In this document: positions 1 to 5,805 of the stretch, piece by piece | Numbering within the stretch: position 1 is the stretch's first letter | Layout: every line of letters begins with the position of its first letter | Assembly: GCA_017504335.1 (NCBI GenBank) | Contig: JAFVRI010000118.1 | Span: forward strand, 1-7,017 | Source: Clostridia bacterium | Lineage (GTDB): Bacteria > Bacillota > Clostridia > Oscillospirales > CAG-272 | Length of the DNA stretch: 7,017 bases | Reading direction: 5' to 3' | The notes under the pieces: generated by a model | What the model was told of the DNA's origin: nothing | Seen by the model: the letters and a program-made list of their open reading frames with translations, nothing else | Databases searched by the model: none | Translations under genes and position numbers: made by a program

Positions 1-518
1 TCAAAGAAGCGGGAGTTGACGATCAGGGTGTCCTCGGTCAGAGCGCGTACACCCGTTCTGGAGGACAGAGAGGTAAAGGGCTCGTTGAAGGCGATGTGTC
101 CGTCAACGCCGCTGCCGCCCAGGAAAAGATCGATGCCGCCGTAAGACGCGATCTTATCCTCGTAGCGCTGGCACTCCGCCTCAAGATCCTCTGCCATGCC
201 GTTGAGGATGTTGACGTTCTCTGCGGGAATGTCGATGTGATTGAAGAAGTTGTCGTGCATGAAGTACCAGTAGCTCTGCTCGTGCTCTCTGGGGAGTCCT
301 ACGTACTCATCCATATTGAAGGTCACGACGTTCTTGAAGGTCACCTTGCCTTCCTTGTTCATCTGAATCAGGTTTCTGTAAACGCCCAGAGGAGAGGAGC
401 CCGTGGGAAGTCCCAACACAAAGGGACGGTCCTCCTTGTGGTTGTTGATCGCGTCAGCGATGTGCTGAGCAGCCCATGCGCTCATGGCTTCGTAGTTGTC
501 TTTGATGATTAATTTCAT
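1..518 (-). CDS. nagB: Glucosamine-6-phosphate deaminase, N-terminal 172 codons (3' end outside window)
   Basis: This enzyme converts glucosamine 6-phosphate to fructose 6-phosphate plus ammonia in the cytoplasm, the step that feeds amino sugars into glycolysis. The visible 172 residues align without gaps to the start of the family (E. coli NagB is 266 aa). Seen are the phosphate-loop motif LPTGSSPLGVY (37-47), FNMDEY (67-72) and DGHIAFNEP (139-147). By family knowledge the catalytic residues correspond to Asp70, Asp139, His141 and Glu146, all present; the SSRT segment (152-155) is also conserved. The glycine-rich turn before DGH reads GGSG, where the family usually has a hydrophobic residue in place of the serine. 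The ATG at 518 is supported by AGGAGT at 525-530, six bases upstream, and by a strong promoter 45 bases further up. The gene stands alone on its promoter, and any partner such as nagA would lie beyond position 1. Identification is firm; only the C-terminal lid region is unseen. Confidence 0.96.
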   Translation of the reverse strand, partial: MKLIIKDNYEAMSAWAAQHIADAINNHKEDRPFVLGLPTGSSPLGVYRNLIQMNKEGKVTFKNVVTFNMDEYVGLPREHEQSYWYFMHDNFFNHIDIPAENVNILNGMAEDLEAECQRYEDKIASYGGIDLFLGGSGVDGHIAFNEPFTSLSSRTGVRALTEDTLIVNSRFF

Positions 519-563
519 GTTTCTACTCCTTAAAAATATTAGGATTTTGAAATTCGCAATTTC

Positions 564-592
564 ATTATATCACCTCAAAATGGATTTGTAAA
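564..592 (-). promoter_or_regulatory. Sigma-A promoter of nagB
   Basis: On the minus strand a -35 box TTTACA (587-592) is followed after exactly 17 bases by a perfect -10 box TATAAT (564-569). The -10 box is preceded by TGA, giving an extended -10. The -10 box ends 45 bases before the nagB start codon, which leaves room for the AGGAGT site. The -35 lies inside TTTGTAAA on the plus strand, an 8-mer that recurs in the palindrome at 673-689. Confidence 0.85.
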
Positions 593-652
593 GGCATTTT
601 GAGATATTTTTTCGGCAAAACGCAAGGAAATTTTATGTCGGTTTTTCCCTTA

Positions 653-689
653 TGCTATATAGCAATTTTGCGTTTACAACCTTTGTAAA
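653..689. promoter_or_regulatory. Two palindromes upstream of nagB, possible operator region
   Basis: The 174-base stretch 593-766 between the nagB promoter and the next terminator has no credible gene. It holds a perfect 12-bp palindrome TGCTATATAGCA (653-664). A few bases further is a second dyad, TTTACAA-CCT-TTGTAAA (673-689), with 7-bp arms. The second shares TTTGTAAA with the nagB -35 region (585-592). Both could be binding sites for a regulator of nagB, but no known consensus is recognised, and short AT-rich palindromes also arise by chance. Confidence 0.35.
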
Positions 690-766
690 TTCCGTGATGC
701 GAGGCGATCCTCTGTCAAAGAGATCGGATGCAAAAAATGCAACCGCGCAATTGCAAGAAAAACGCC

Positions 767-804
767 AAAGCAAGGGCATATCCAAACGGATATGCCCTTG
801 CTTT
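767..804 (-). terminator. Rho-independent terminator of the CNNM/CorC operon
   Basis: A perfect 17-bp inverted repeat (767-783 with 788-804) closes on a 4-base loop (784-787, GTTT on the minus strand). It starts 7 bases after the stop codon of the gene ending at 812. On the minus strand the GC-rich core GCAAGGGCATATCC is followed by TTTGGCGTTTTT, so termination is expected for leftward transcription. In the other direction the tail is only TTTATAAG, hence weak. Confidence 0.9.
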
Positions 805-811
805 ATAAGCA

Positions 812-2125
812 TTAATCGAGCTCTGCTGCCTCGTCCTGCGTCTGCTCGACCAGGACCGTCAGCTTTGTCACTCGTTCTTCCTCCATCTGTGCGACGATGA
901 CGAAGAGATTTTCGTAGCGGAAGCTGTCCCCTACGTGCGGATCTGCCTCCAGCATCTGGATCGCCCAGCCGCCCATGGTGGAATACTCGCAGGAGAAGTC
1001 CTCGGGCTTGGCGAAATCGACCTCCTCAAAGAAGTCGTCGATATTCATGTCGCCCAGCACCTCGTAGGTATTCTCACCCGTAGCAAGGCACTCGGTGACG
1101 ATGGCGTCGGTATCATCCCAGATGTCGCCCACCAGCTCCTCCAGAATGTCCTCCATCGTGACAATACCGAGGGTTCCTCCGTACTCATCGATCACGATGG
1201 CAAGATGCATCTTGGCGTCGCGCAGCTTTGCAAGAGCCGCAGGAAGCTTCATGGTCTTGTGCAGCTTGCAGGGCTTGAGCAGCATGGAACGGATATCGGG
1301 ATTCGTTTCCTCAAGAGTCGCCTTGTAGTAGCGCGTCAGCGAGAGAATACCCACGATATTATCAATGCTGTCCTCATAGACGGGAATTCTTGAGAACTGC
1401 GTCATGTCGGTCAGGAGCGCCTCGATCTTTTCGGGCTCATCATCCAGGTCGAGCGCGGTCACGTCGATACGGGGAGTCATGATCTTTTCAATGGTGGTGT
1501 CACTAAAATCAAGGGTGGATTGCAGCAGCTCGCCCTGCCCCTCGTTGATAACGCCCTCCTCCTCGACGGTATCGATGATGGAAACCAGCTCCTCCTCGGT
1601 CACGGTCGGATCGTCGTCCTTGCGGTCACTTCCCCAGAGCTTTCTGAGGAGGAACAGGATCGCCATCACGATAAACACGAACGGGCTGAGAATGACGGTC
1701 AGAATGCGGGTGGGGATCGCGATCACGCGGACCACCGCATCGGCGTTTTGCTTGGAAAGGACCTTGGGCACGATCTCGCCAAAGATCAGGATCACGACCG
1801 TAATCAAAATCGTCGAAACCGTGGACGCCACGGCAACGTGATTGCGGAACAGATCCATCACGATCAGCGTCGTGCAGGTGGATACCGCGATGTTGGCAAG
1901 GTTGTTACCGATCAGGATCGCGGACAGAGAGGTCGTGAACTTATCGCAGATGCGGTAAGCCACACCGGACGAATAGCAGCCTCCGTCAGCCGCCTTGCGC
2001 AAGCGCATTTTGTTGGCGGAGTTGAAGGCGATCTCGGATGCCGAGAAGTATGCGGACAGGCAGATCATCACGAAAGTGACGACGTACGCCCACCACATGT
2101 TCGAAAAATGTAACGGGAAATTCAT
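812..2125 (-). CDS. CNNM/CorC (HlyC) family transporter-type protein, canonical copy
   Basis: A 437-residue membrane protein of the CNNM/CorC (HlyC/CorC, UPF0053) family, whose members are linked to Mg2+ or other divalent cation transport. The domain order is complete: a DUF21/CNNM membrane domain (about 10-165) with SASEIAF (28-34), GNN (73-75) and GEIVPK (116-121); an acidic linker helix with EEELVSIID (177-185); a CBS pair beginning at MTPR (216-219) and ending in DEYGG (313-317) and EDILEELVGDI (325-335); and a C-terminal CorC_HlyC domain (about 345-430). All usual family landmarks are intact and the length is typical. The start lies inside the end of the upstream paralogue (ATGA overlap, 2122-2125), and AGGAGGTGA sits about 4-7 bases before it, so translation is probably coupled. 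Transport direction and true substrate cannot be read from sequence. Confidence 0.92.
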   Translation of the reverse strand: MNFPLHFSNMWWAYVVTFVMICLSAYFSASEIAFNSANKMRLRKAADGGCYSSGVAYRICDKFTTSLSAILIGNNLANIAVSTCTTLIVMDLFRNHVAVASTVSTILITVVILIFGEIVPKVLSKQNADAVVRVIAIPTRILTVILSPFVFIVMAILFLLRKLWGSDRKDDDPTVTEEELVSIIDTVEEEGVINEGQGELLQSTLDFSDTTIEKIMTPRIDVTALDLDDEPEKIEALLTDMTQFSRIPVYEDSIDNIVGILSLTRYYKATLEETNPDIRSMLLKPCKLHKTMKLPAALAKLRDAKMHLAIVIDEYGGTLGIVTMEDILEELVGDIWDDTDAIVTECLATGENTYEVLGDMNIDDFFEEVDFAKPEDFSCEYSTMGGWAIQMLEADPHVGDSFRYENLFVIVAQMEEERVTKLTVLVEQTQDEAAELD

Positions 2126-3462
2126 ACCGTCACCTCCTCGGAGGGATCGCTTACCGCAAGGGCTGCAAGATCCTCCTCGTCAAGGATATGGACGACAACC
2201 TCACTCAGGCGCCCGTCCACAACGGTTTTGGCAGTATATTGGAGATTTTCGTAAAGGAAGGATTCTTCCTCCGCTGGAAGATGTCCCAGCGTTTCCAGAA
2301 TAAAGGAAAGAATGGGCTTTGCGGCGATCCTTCTCGGAGCCTTTCCAAGCCCCATGCGTTCGTAAGCGTTCCCCACCAGCATATGCGTGTTGATCATATA
2401 CTTGTTTCCGCCAAGCGCCTGGAAGTTCTGGTCGACGACGTCCTCCTCGTCGAAGATCTCGCCGACAAGCTCCTCCAAAATATCTTCAATGGTCACAAGA
2501 CCGACGACCTGCTTCTGATCGTCCAAAACCATTGCGACCTGGATCTTATGCTGTCTCATATCGGTCAGAAGATCGTCGATCTTGGCATCCTTGCGAACAA
2601 GATACGGCGACTTCATCAAGCTCCGCAAGCGAAGCTCGGGATTGCGTTTATGCTCGATCAGATAGGTTCTGGTACGCAGAATGCCTACCACGCGCTCGGA
2701 ATTCTCCGCCTTGACAGGCAAGCGCGAGTGATTGGTATTGCGGATCGCCTCCAGGATCTCTGTGGGCGTTGCGTTGACGCGGATGAAGTCGATGTCCTTC
2801 TCCATCGTCATAATATCTCCCACCGTGGTCTTGGCGAATTCCAGTGCAGACTTCAGCATATCTCCCTGCTCCTCGTCCACGACGCCCTCCTCCTCTGCCG
2901 TTTCGATGATCTCGGTCAGCTCGTCCTCGGTGATGGAGGGCTCTGCCTCTTTTTTCGAAAACAGCTTAGACGAAAAATCGGAGATCAAGCTGAAGAATGC
3001 CGAAAACGGCTTCATGACCTTCATTAAAAAACGAAGTGATCCTTGAAAAAAAAGAGATACCGATTCACTGCGGTCGTTGGCAAAGCTTTTTGGAATCATC
3101 TCACTGAACAAAAAGATGATCACCGTGCTCATCACGGAGCAGATCACGGAAAACGCAAAGGATTCCAGGAACGCTTCGCTCTTGTTGAACTTCTCGCGGA
3201 AAATGTCCGTGGCGATCATGGTAAACACAGCGGCTCCCGCGATCTTCGTCACGTTGTTTCCAACCAGAAGCGTTGTCAATGCCTTCTCGAACTTGCCCAG
3301 AATGTGCATGACACCAATGGCTTTTTTGTTGCCGTCATCAGCGAGTGCCTTCATTTTGATCTTGTTCACCGCCGAGAACGAGCTCTCGGTGGCTGCAAAA
3401 TACGCGCCTCCAACTACACAAATAAAAAAGATGATCCATAAGGGTATACTGTCACTACCCAT
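2122..3462 (-). CDS. CNNM/CorC (HlyC) family protein, diverged paralogue
   Basis: A 446-residue protein with the same architecture as its downstream neighbour: DUF21/CNNM membrane domain (about 5-165), CBS pair (about 215-336, ending EDILEELVGEI at 326-336) and CorC_HlyC domain (about 345-430). It is first in the two-gene operon. Several family landmarks are altered: AATESSF (23-29) in place of SASE-type, SEMIPK (120-125) in place of GE-I/V-PK, MTME (218-221) in place of MTPR, and DDQKQ (314-318) in place of DEYGG. GNN (68-70) is kept. A role in divalent cation handling is inferred from the family; it may be a partner or regulatory copy of the downstream protein. The ATG at 3462 is the only good start before MGSDSIPLW. 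Its TAAGGAG (3476-3482) lies 13 bases upstream, longer than usual. The proximal promoter is at 3510-3538. Confidence 0.9.
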   Translation of the reverse strand: MGSDSIPLWIIFFICVVGGAYFAATESSFSAVNKIKMKALADDGNKKAIGVMHILGKFEKALTTLLVGNNVTKIAGAAVFTMIATDIFREKFNKSEAFLESFAFSVICSVMSTVIIFLFSEMIPKSFANDRSESVSLFFQGSLRFLMKVMKPFSAFFSLISDFSSKLFSKKEAEPSITEDELTEIIETAEEEGVVDEEQGDMLKSALEFAKTTVGDIMTMEKDIDFIRVNATPTEILEAIRNTNHSRLPVKAENSERVVGILRTRTYLIEHKRNPELRLRSLMKSPYLVRKDAKIDDLLTDMRQHKIQVAMVLDDQKQVVGLVTIEDILEELVGEIFDEEDVVDQNFQALGGNKYMINTHMLVGNAYERMGLGKAPRRIAAKPILSFILETLGHLPAEEESFLYENLQYTAKTVVDGRLSEVVVHILDEEDLAALAVSDPSEEVTV

Positions 3463-3509
3463 GAGAAAAAACCAACTCCTTACCTATTTGTTCAAGTATA
3501 GTAACTGTT

Positions 3510-3538
3510 ATTGTACCATTTATTGAAGCGTTTGTCAA
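3510..3538 (-). promoter_or_regulatory. Sigma-A promoter of the CNNM/CorC operon
   Basis: On the minus strand a perfect -35 TTGACA (3533-3538) is followed after 17 bases by TACAAT (3510-3515). The -10 box is preceded by TGG, an extended -10. The -10 box ends 47 bases before the ATG at 3462. The stretch from here to the terminator at 3605 holds nothing else I can support. Confidence 0.88.
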
Positions 3539-3604
3539 GCATATGCGGATAAATTGCGACTTTTGGAGAGAAGCTTCGTCTGCTTTTCCGTTGCCGTGCA
3601 GCGC

Positions 3605-3641
3605 ACAAAAAAGAGCCGATGCGCATGCCGCATCGGCTCTT
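3605..3641 (-). terminator. Rho-independent terminator of the XRE/77-aa operon
   Basis: A 13-bp perfect stem (AAGAGCCGATGCG at 3611-3623 with 3629-3641) encloses a 5-base loop. On the minus strand it is followed by a run of six T (3612-3607). It begins 4 bases after the stop codon of the 77-aa gene and insulates the CNNM operon from it. Confidence 0.92.
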
Positions 3642-3645
3642 GCTC

Positions 3646-3879
3646 TTATATCTTGACAACGATCCGATCTCCGTTGCTCGCGGTGACCTCCACCAGATTC
3701 CAATCGGGCGCACGCTTCTTGTATTTTTTGAGCTCCCCCATCAGAAGAAGCGTCTGCTTTTTGGTAAGATGCAGCCCTGATTTATTCAGCTCTCTGCGGA
3801 TCCTCCCCGCAAAAAAGCGATTGACGATCAGGCAGGTGGGAAATCGAAACACCGTCCTGGAATTGACCGATACTTTCAT
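3646..3879 (-). CDS. Small basic protein sharing a C-terminal motif with the adjacent XRE regulator
   Basis: A 77-residue cytoplasmic protein, rich in Lys/Arg, with no signal peptide and no convincing membrane segment. Its C-terminus, LVEVTASNGD (62-71) followed by a short beta strand, matches LVEVESSNGD (150-159) at the end of the upstream XRE protein. Its N-terminal VSVN...FRFPTCLIVNRF also resembles that protein's VRVNIPLALVEVA segment. It is therefore a stand-alone relative of the regulator's C-terminal domain. From memory, similar modules occur in YvlB/LiaX-type SHOCT-like proteins of Bacillota; this is a resemblance, not a proven family assignment. The start at 3879 is supported by GTGGAG 8 bases upstream, placed across the stop codon of the XRE gene 5 bases away, so the two are probably coupled. 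A terminator follows directly. Possible roles are modulating, or dimerising with, the XRE protein; the function is unknown. Confidence 0.78.
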   Translation of the reverse strand: MKVSVNSRTVFRFPTCLIVNRFFAGRIRRELNKSGLHLTKKQTLLLMGELKKYKKRAPDWNLVEVTASNGDRIVVKI

Positions 3880-3884
3880 ATCAT

Positions 3885-4385
3885 TTACTCCACAAAGATC
3901 TTCACCGTGTCACCGTTGCTGCTTTCCACCTCAACCAGATTTCCGATCGCGCCCTGCTCGACCATTTCAAAAATCTTCTTCAGATCAATGCTCCCAAGAT
4001 TTGCGTTTCCCGAGATCTGTGCCATATCCAGACCGCTCTCGAGCGCCACCTCCACAAGAGCGAGCGGAATATTGACGCGCACCCTTTCGTTGTTAACCGA
4101 GCTGACGACGATGCGGAGCATCATATCCTTGATATCCTTGCGTTCACTCTCAGGCAGAACTCTTACCACACTCGGATCCTCCCGTTTGCCCGAGAGAAGC
4201 TCATCCACACTGACCCCAAGGATGCTTGCAAGCAATGGAAGCAGCGTAATATCCGGGCAGGTCTGATCGTTTTCCCATTTGCTGACCGCCTGCGGCGTCA
4301 CGCCCAGCTGTTCCGCCAGCTCGTCCTGCTTCAAGCCCTTTTCGCGACGCAGAGTCGCGATTCTTTTTCCCAACGTTGTGTTCAT
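3885..4385 (-). CDS. XRE-family (HTH_3) transcriptional regulator with extra C-terminal domain
   Basis: A 166-residue DNA-binding protein. Residues 5-64 form a classic Cro/C1-type helix-turn-helix: LGKRIATLRREKG (5-17), QDELAEQLGVTPQAVSKWE (20-38) and a fifth helix ending VDELLSG (60-66). After a charged linker (67-87) comes a second domain (about 88-166) with VRVNIPLALVEVALESG (102-118) and the closing motif LVEVESSNGDTVKIFVE (150-166). This domain resembles the short beta-rich C-terminal module of YvlB/LiaX-type SHOCT-like proteins. The frame stays open for 39 more codons upstream, but that extension contains the promoter and is not plausible protein. The ATG at 4385 has AAGGGGGTG at a good distance. 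It is the first gene of a two-gene operon with the 77-aa protein. Autorepression is likely for the family; candidate operators lie just upstream. The target genes are unknown. Confidence 0.88.
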   Translation of the reverse strand: MNTTLGKRIATLRREKGLKQDELAEQLGVTPQAVSKWENDQTCPDITLLPLLASILGVSVDELLSGKREDPSVVRVLPESERKDIKDMMLRIVVSSVNNERVRVNIPLALVEVALESGLDMAQISGNANLGSIDLKKIFEMVEQGAIGNLVEVESSNGDTVKIFVE

Positions 4386-4415
4386 GTACCGACACCCCCT
4401 TCGTTTGTTGAACCC

Positions 4416-4444
4416 ATTATACCATCCAAGACCAACAAAGTAAA
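4416..4444 (-). promoter_or_regulatory. Sigma-A promoter of the XRE/77-aa operon
   Basis: On the minus strand a perfect -10 TATAAT (4416-4421), preceded by TGG as an extended -10, sits 17 bases from a partial -35 TTTACT (4439-4444). The -10 box ends 30 bases before the ATG at 4385. This placement also argues against any start codon upstream of 4385. Confidence 0.8.
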
Positions 4445-4447
4445 GAT

Positions 4448-4512
4448 ACCGTCGGTTGAATTGGCAAAAAATCGCACAACCAAACAGGGAGTATTCGCTC
4501 AACCAACGGTTG
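4448..4512. promoter_or_regulatory. Pair of similar dyads upstream of the XRE promoter, candidate operators
   Basis: Two related 11-mers occur 54 bases apart in the same orientation: ACCGTCGGTTG (4448-4458) and ACCAACGGTTG (4502-4512), with 9 of 11 bases equal. Each is part of a dyad: ACCG-T-CGGT at 4448-4456 and CAACC-AAC-GGTTG at 4500-4512. The first abuts the -35 box. They are plausible binding sites for the XRE protein itself, by inference only. Confidence 0.35.
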
Positions 4513-4537
4513 TTTGCGACGAAATCGATCCGGACAA

Positions 4538-4560
4538 GAGCGCAAAACAGCGAAGCGCTC
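4538..4560 (-). terminator. Weak hairpin after the sugar kinase gene
   Basis: A 6-bp GC-rich stem (GAGCGC 4538-4543 with GCGCTC 4555-4560) starts two bases after the kinase stop codon. On the minus strand it is followed by TTGTCC with no U run, so it is a poor terminator at best. Read-through from the kinase gene into the XRE operon is therefore possible. Confidence 0.3.
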
Positions 4561-4562
4561 CT

Positions 4563-5510
4563 TTATTTTTCCGCATTCTCTGTGCTTGCCTCCAGAGAGT
4601 CGATCTGCGCTACGACCTCCGCGATATAGGGGATGGACGTAGCCGCGCCCTCCTTGGTCACGCTGAGCGCCGCCGCGCAGGAAGCGGTCCGAAGAATTTG
4701 CTCCGTGCTTTGCGCGTTCGCGATTCCCGATACGAAATATCCCGTGAACGTATCGCCCGCTCCCGTCGTATCGACGGCATTGACTCGAAAAGACGGACAA
4801 AAAATCTGCTTGCCCTCGGATTGATAAATACATCCGCGACCACCAAGAGTTAGCATGACGCGAAGACGGGGAAACGCCTTTTGAAAATACAGCAGAGCAT
4901 CGGAAACCGTTTCGCAGGCGGAAATTTGCTTGATCTCCGGCTCGTTTAAGATCAGGTATGACAGCATCGCAAAATCAATGCCTTGGATCTTCTCGTTGTA
5001 CGGAGATGGATTCAAAACGATTCGCATACCCTTGCGATATGCTTTTTCCACGATCTCCTCCGGAGCATTGATCTCATTCTGCAATACCAGAATATCGTTC
5101 TCGGAGAATGCCTCCAGGACGTGATCGATCTGCCGACTCGAAATCATATGATTGGACCCCGGATACAAAAAGATGGAATTTTCTCCCGACGGGCATACCT
5201 GAATGATGGCGTGTCCGTTTTTCTCATCGACAGACTCAAGGAAGGATACGTCTACGCCGTCACGCTTCAAAATATCCAGCAAAAACGCACCGCCTTCACC
5301 GATGCAGCCGGCGTGGTATACGCAGCTCCCCGCCCGCTTGATCGCGATCGACTGATTGAGCCCCTTCCCACCGGGATATGTGTTAAGTCTGTACGTCGAT
5401 TCTGTCTCCCCGGCCTTGACAATATGATCTAAGGAATATACGTAATCCACGTTGCACGATCCAAAATTCAAAATTTTAACTTGGTGCAGATTTCGGTTAC
5501 CATCGCACAT
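4563..5510 (-). CDS. Ribokinase-family (PfkB) carbohydrate kinase
   Basis: A 315-residue cytoplasmic kinase that phosphorylates a sugar or nucleoside with ATP; the length suits ribokinase (about 305-310 aa). Seen in order: an N-terminal strand with GSCNVDYVY (17-25); the PfkB signature-1 loop GGKGLNQ (47-53) for substrate binding; the strand-loop NPSP (167-170); LNEPE (188-192), matching the NE-x-E metal/phosphate motif; TLGGRG (221-226); and signature 2 DTTGAGD (247-253), with Asp253 as the expected catalytic base in the anion hole. Ribose is the default guess, but substrate specificity within the family cannot be read reliably. The frame is open for 47 more codons, but a strong promoter sits within that extension. 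The ATG at 5510, with AGAAGGGCGG before it, is therefore chosen, giving a very short leader. No transporter or isomerase gene adjoins it. Confidence 0.9.
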   Translation of the reverse strand: MCDGNRNLHQVKILNFGSCNVDYVYSLDHIVKAGETESTYRLNTYPGGKGLNQSIAIKRAGSCVYHAGCIGEGGAFLLDILKRDGVDVSFLESVDEKNGHAIIQVCPSGENSIFLYPGSNHMISSRQIDHVLEAFSENDILVLQNEINAPEEIVEKAYRKGMRIVLNPSPYNEKIQGIDFAMLSYLILNEPEIKQISACETVSDALLYFQKAFPRLRVMLTLGGRGCIYQSEGKQIFCPSFRVNAVDTTGAGDTFTGYFVSGIANAQSTEQILRTASCAAALSVTKEGAATSIPYIAEVVAQIDSLEASTENAEK

Positions 5511-5534
5511 ACATTCACCGCCCTTCTGAAATTG

Positions 5535-5563
5535 ATTGTACCACGTTTTCCGCGGAATGTCAA
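5535..5563 (-). promoter_or_regulatory. Sigma-A promoter of the sugar kinase, with a palindrome in its spacer
   Basis: On the minus strand TTGACA (5558-5563) and TACAAT (5535-5540) are separated by 17 bases, with TGG before the -10 box. The spacer contains the perfect 10-bp palindrome TTCCGCGGAA (5548-5557), touching the -35 box, a position where a bound repressor would block RNA polymerase. The -10 box ends only 24 bases before the ATG at 5510. Confidence 0.87.
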
Positions 5564-5654
5564 GGCGGTGGAAGCCGTTTCTTCCTTGGGAACGGACGGA
5601 AGCTGCGGGTGCGATCAGGGGGTGTGGGTACATTTGCGCGGAGCACAACATCGT

Positions 5655-5676
5655 TCATTTGTGTCCGCTCAAATGA
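5655..5676. promoter_or_regulatory. Inverted repeat upstream of the kinase promoter, possible operator
   Basis: TCATTTG (5655-5661) and CAAATGA (5670-5676) form 7-bp arms around an 8-base centre. The site lies about 90 bases upstream of the kinase -35 box. The stretch 5564-5732 has no credible gene. The dyad loosely recalls LacI-type operators (TTTGTG...CTCAAA), but the centre is not symmetric, so the assignment is weak. Confidence 0.3.
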
Positions 5677-5732
5677 GGAACAATCTTCTCACGTTGCTCA
5701 AAATGTGGTTTTTATATTGATGTAAAAGAGAA

Positions 5733-5762
5733 AAGCGACCGTGGCGAATGCCACGGTCGCTT
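5733..5762 (-). terminator. Rho-independent terminator after the YgjV-like gene
   Basis: A perfect 13-bp stem (AAGCGACCGTGGC 5733-5745 with 5750-5762) closes on a GAAT/ATTC tetraloop. On the minus strand it continues into TTTTCTCTTTT, a T-rich tail. On the plus strand the tail is CTTTT, so some activity in the other direction is possible. It separates the YgjV-like gene from the kinase unit. Confidence 0.88.
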
Positions 5763-5767
5763 CTTTT

Positions 5768-5800
5768 GGCTTAACGTTCTGCAAAAATGGCAGAACAGCC
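5768..5800 (-). other. Second hairpin between the ygjV-like stop codon and its terminator
   Basis: GTTCTGC (5776-5782) pairs with GCAGAAC (5790-5796) around a 7-base loop. The stem is extended by GGCT (5768-5771) with AGCC (5797-5800) across a one-sided 4-base bulge. It sits just after the stop codon at 5806 and directly before the main terminator, and has no U run of its own. It may protect the 3' end of the mRNA. Confidence 0.45.
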
Positions 5801-5805
5801 GTCCT

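Noticed and set aside
713..718. Isolated TTGACA on the minus strand as a second nagB promoter
   Set aside because: No acceptable -10 box occurs at 16-18 bases from it; the promoter at 564-592 is far better.
652..900. Plus-strand open frame running across the terminator at 767-804
   Set aside because: It reads through a terminator hairpin and into the antisense of the CNNM gene, and has no ribosome binding site or recognisable domain.
1520..3027. Long open frames on the plus strand opposite the CNNM/CorC genes
   Set aside because: They lie antisense to two genes with complete, recognisable domains. Their translations show no family motifs and they lack ribosome binding sites.
4386..4502. 39-codon N-terminal extension of the XRE gene
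   Set aside because: It spans the predicted promoter and ribosome binding site, and the HTH family normally starts where the ATG at 4385 places it.
5511..5651. 47-codon N-terminal extension of the sugar kinase
   Set aside because: It overlaps a near-consensus promoter, and the shorter protein already has the normal ribokinase length.
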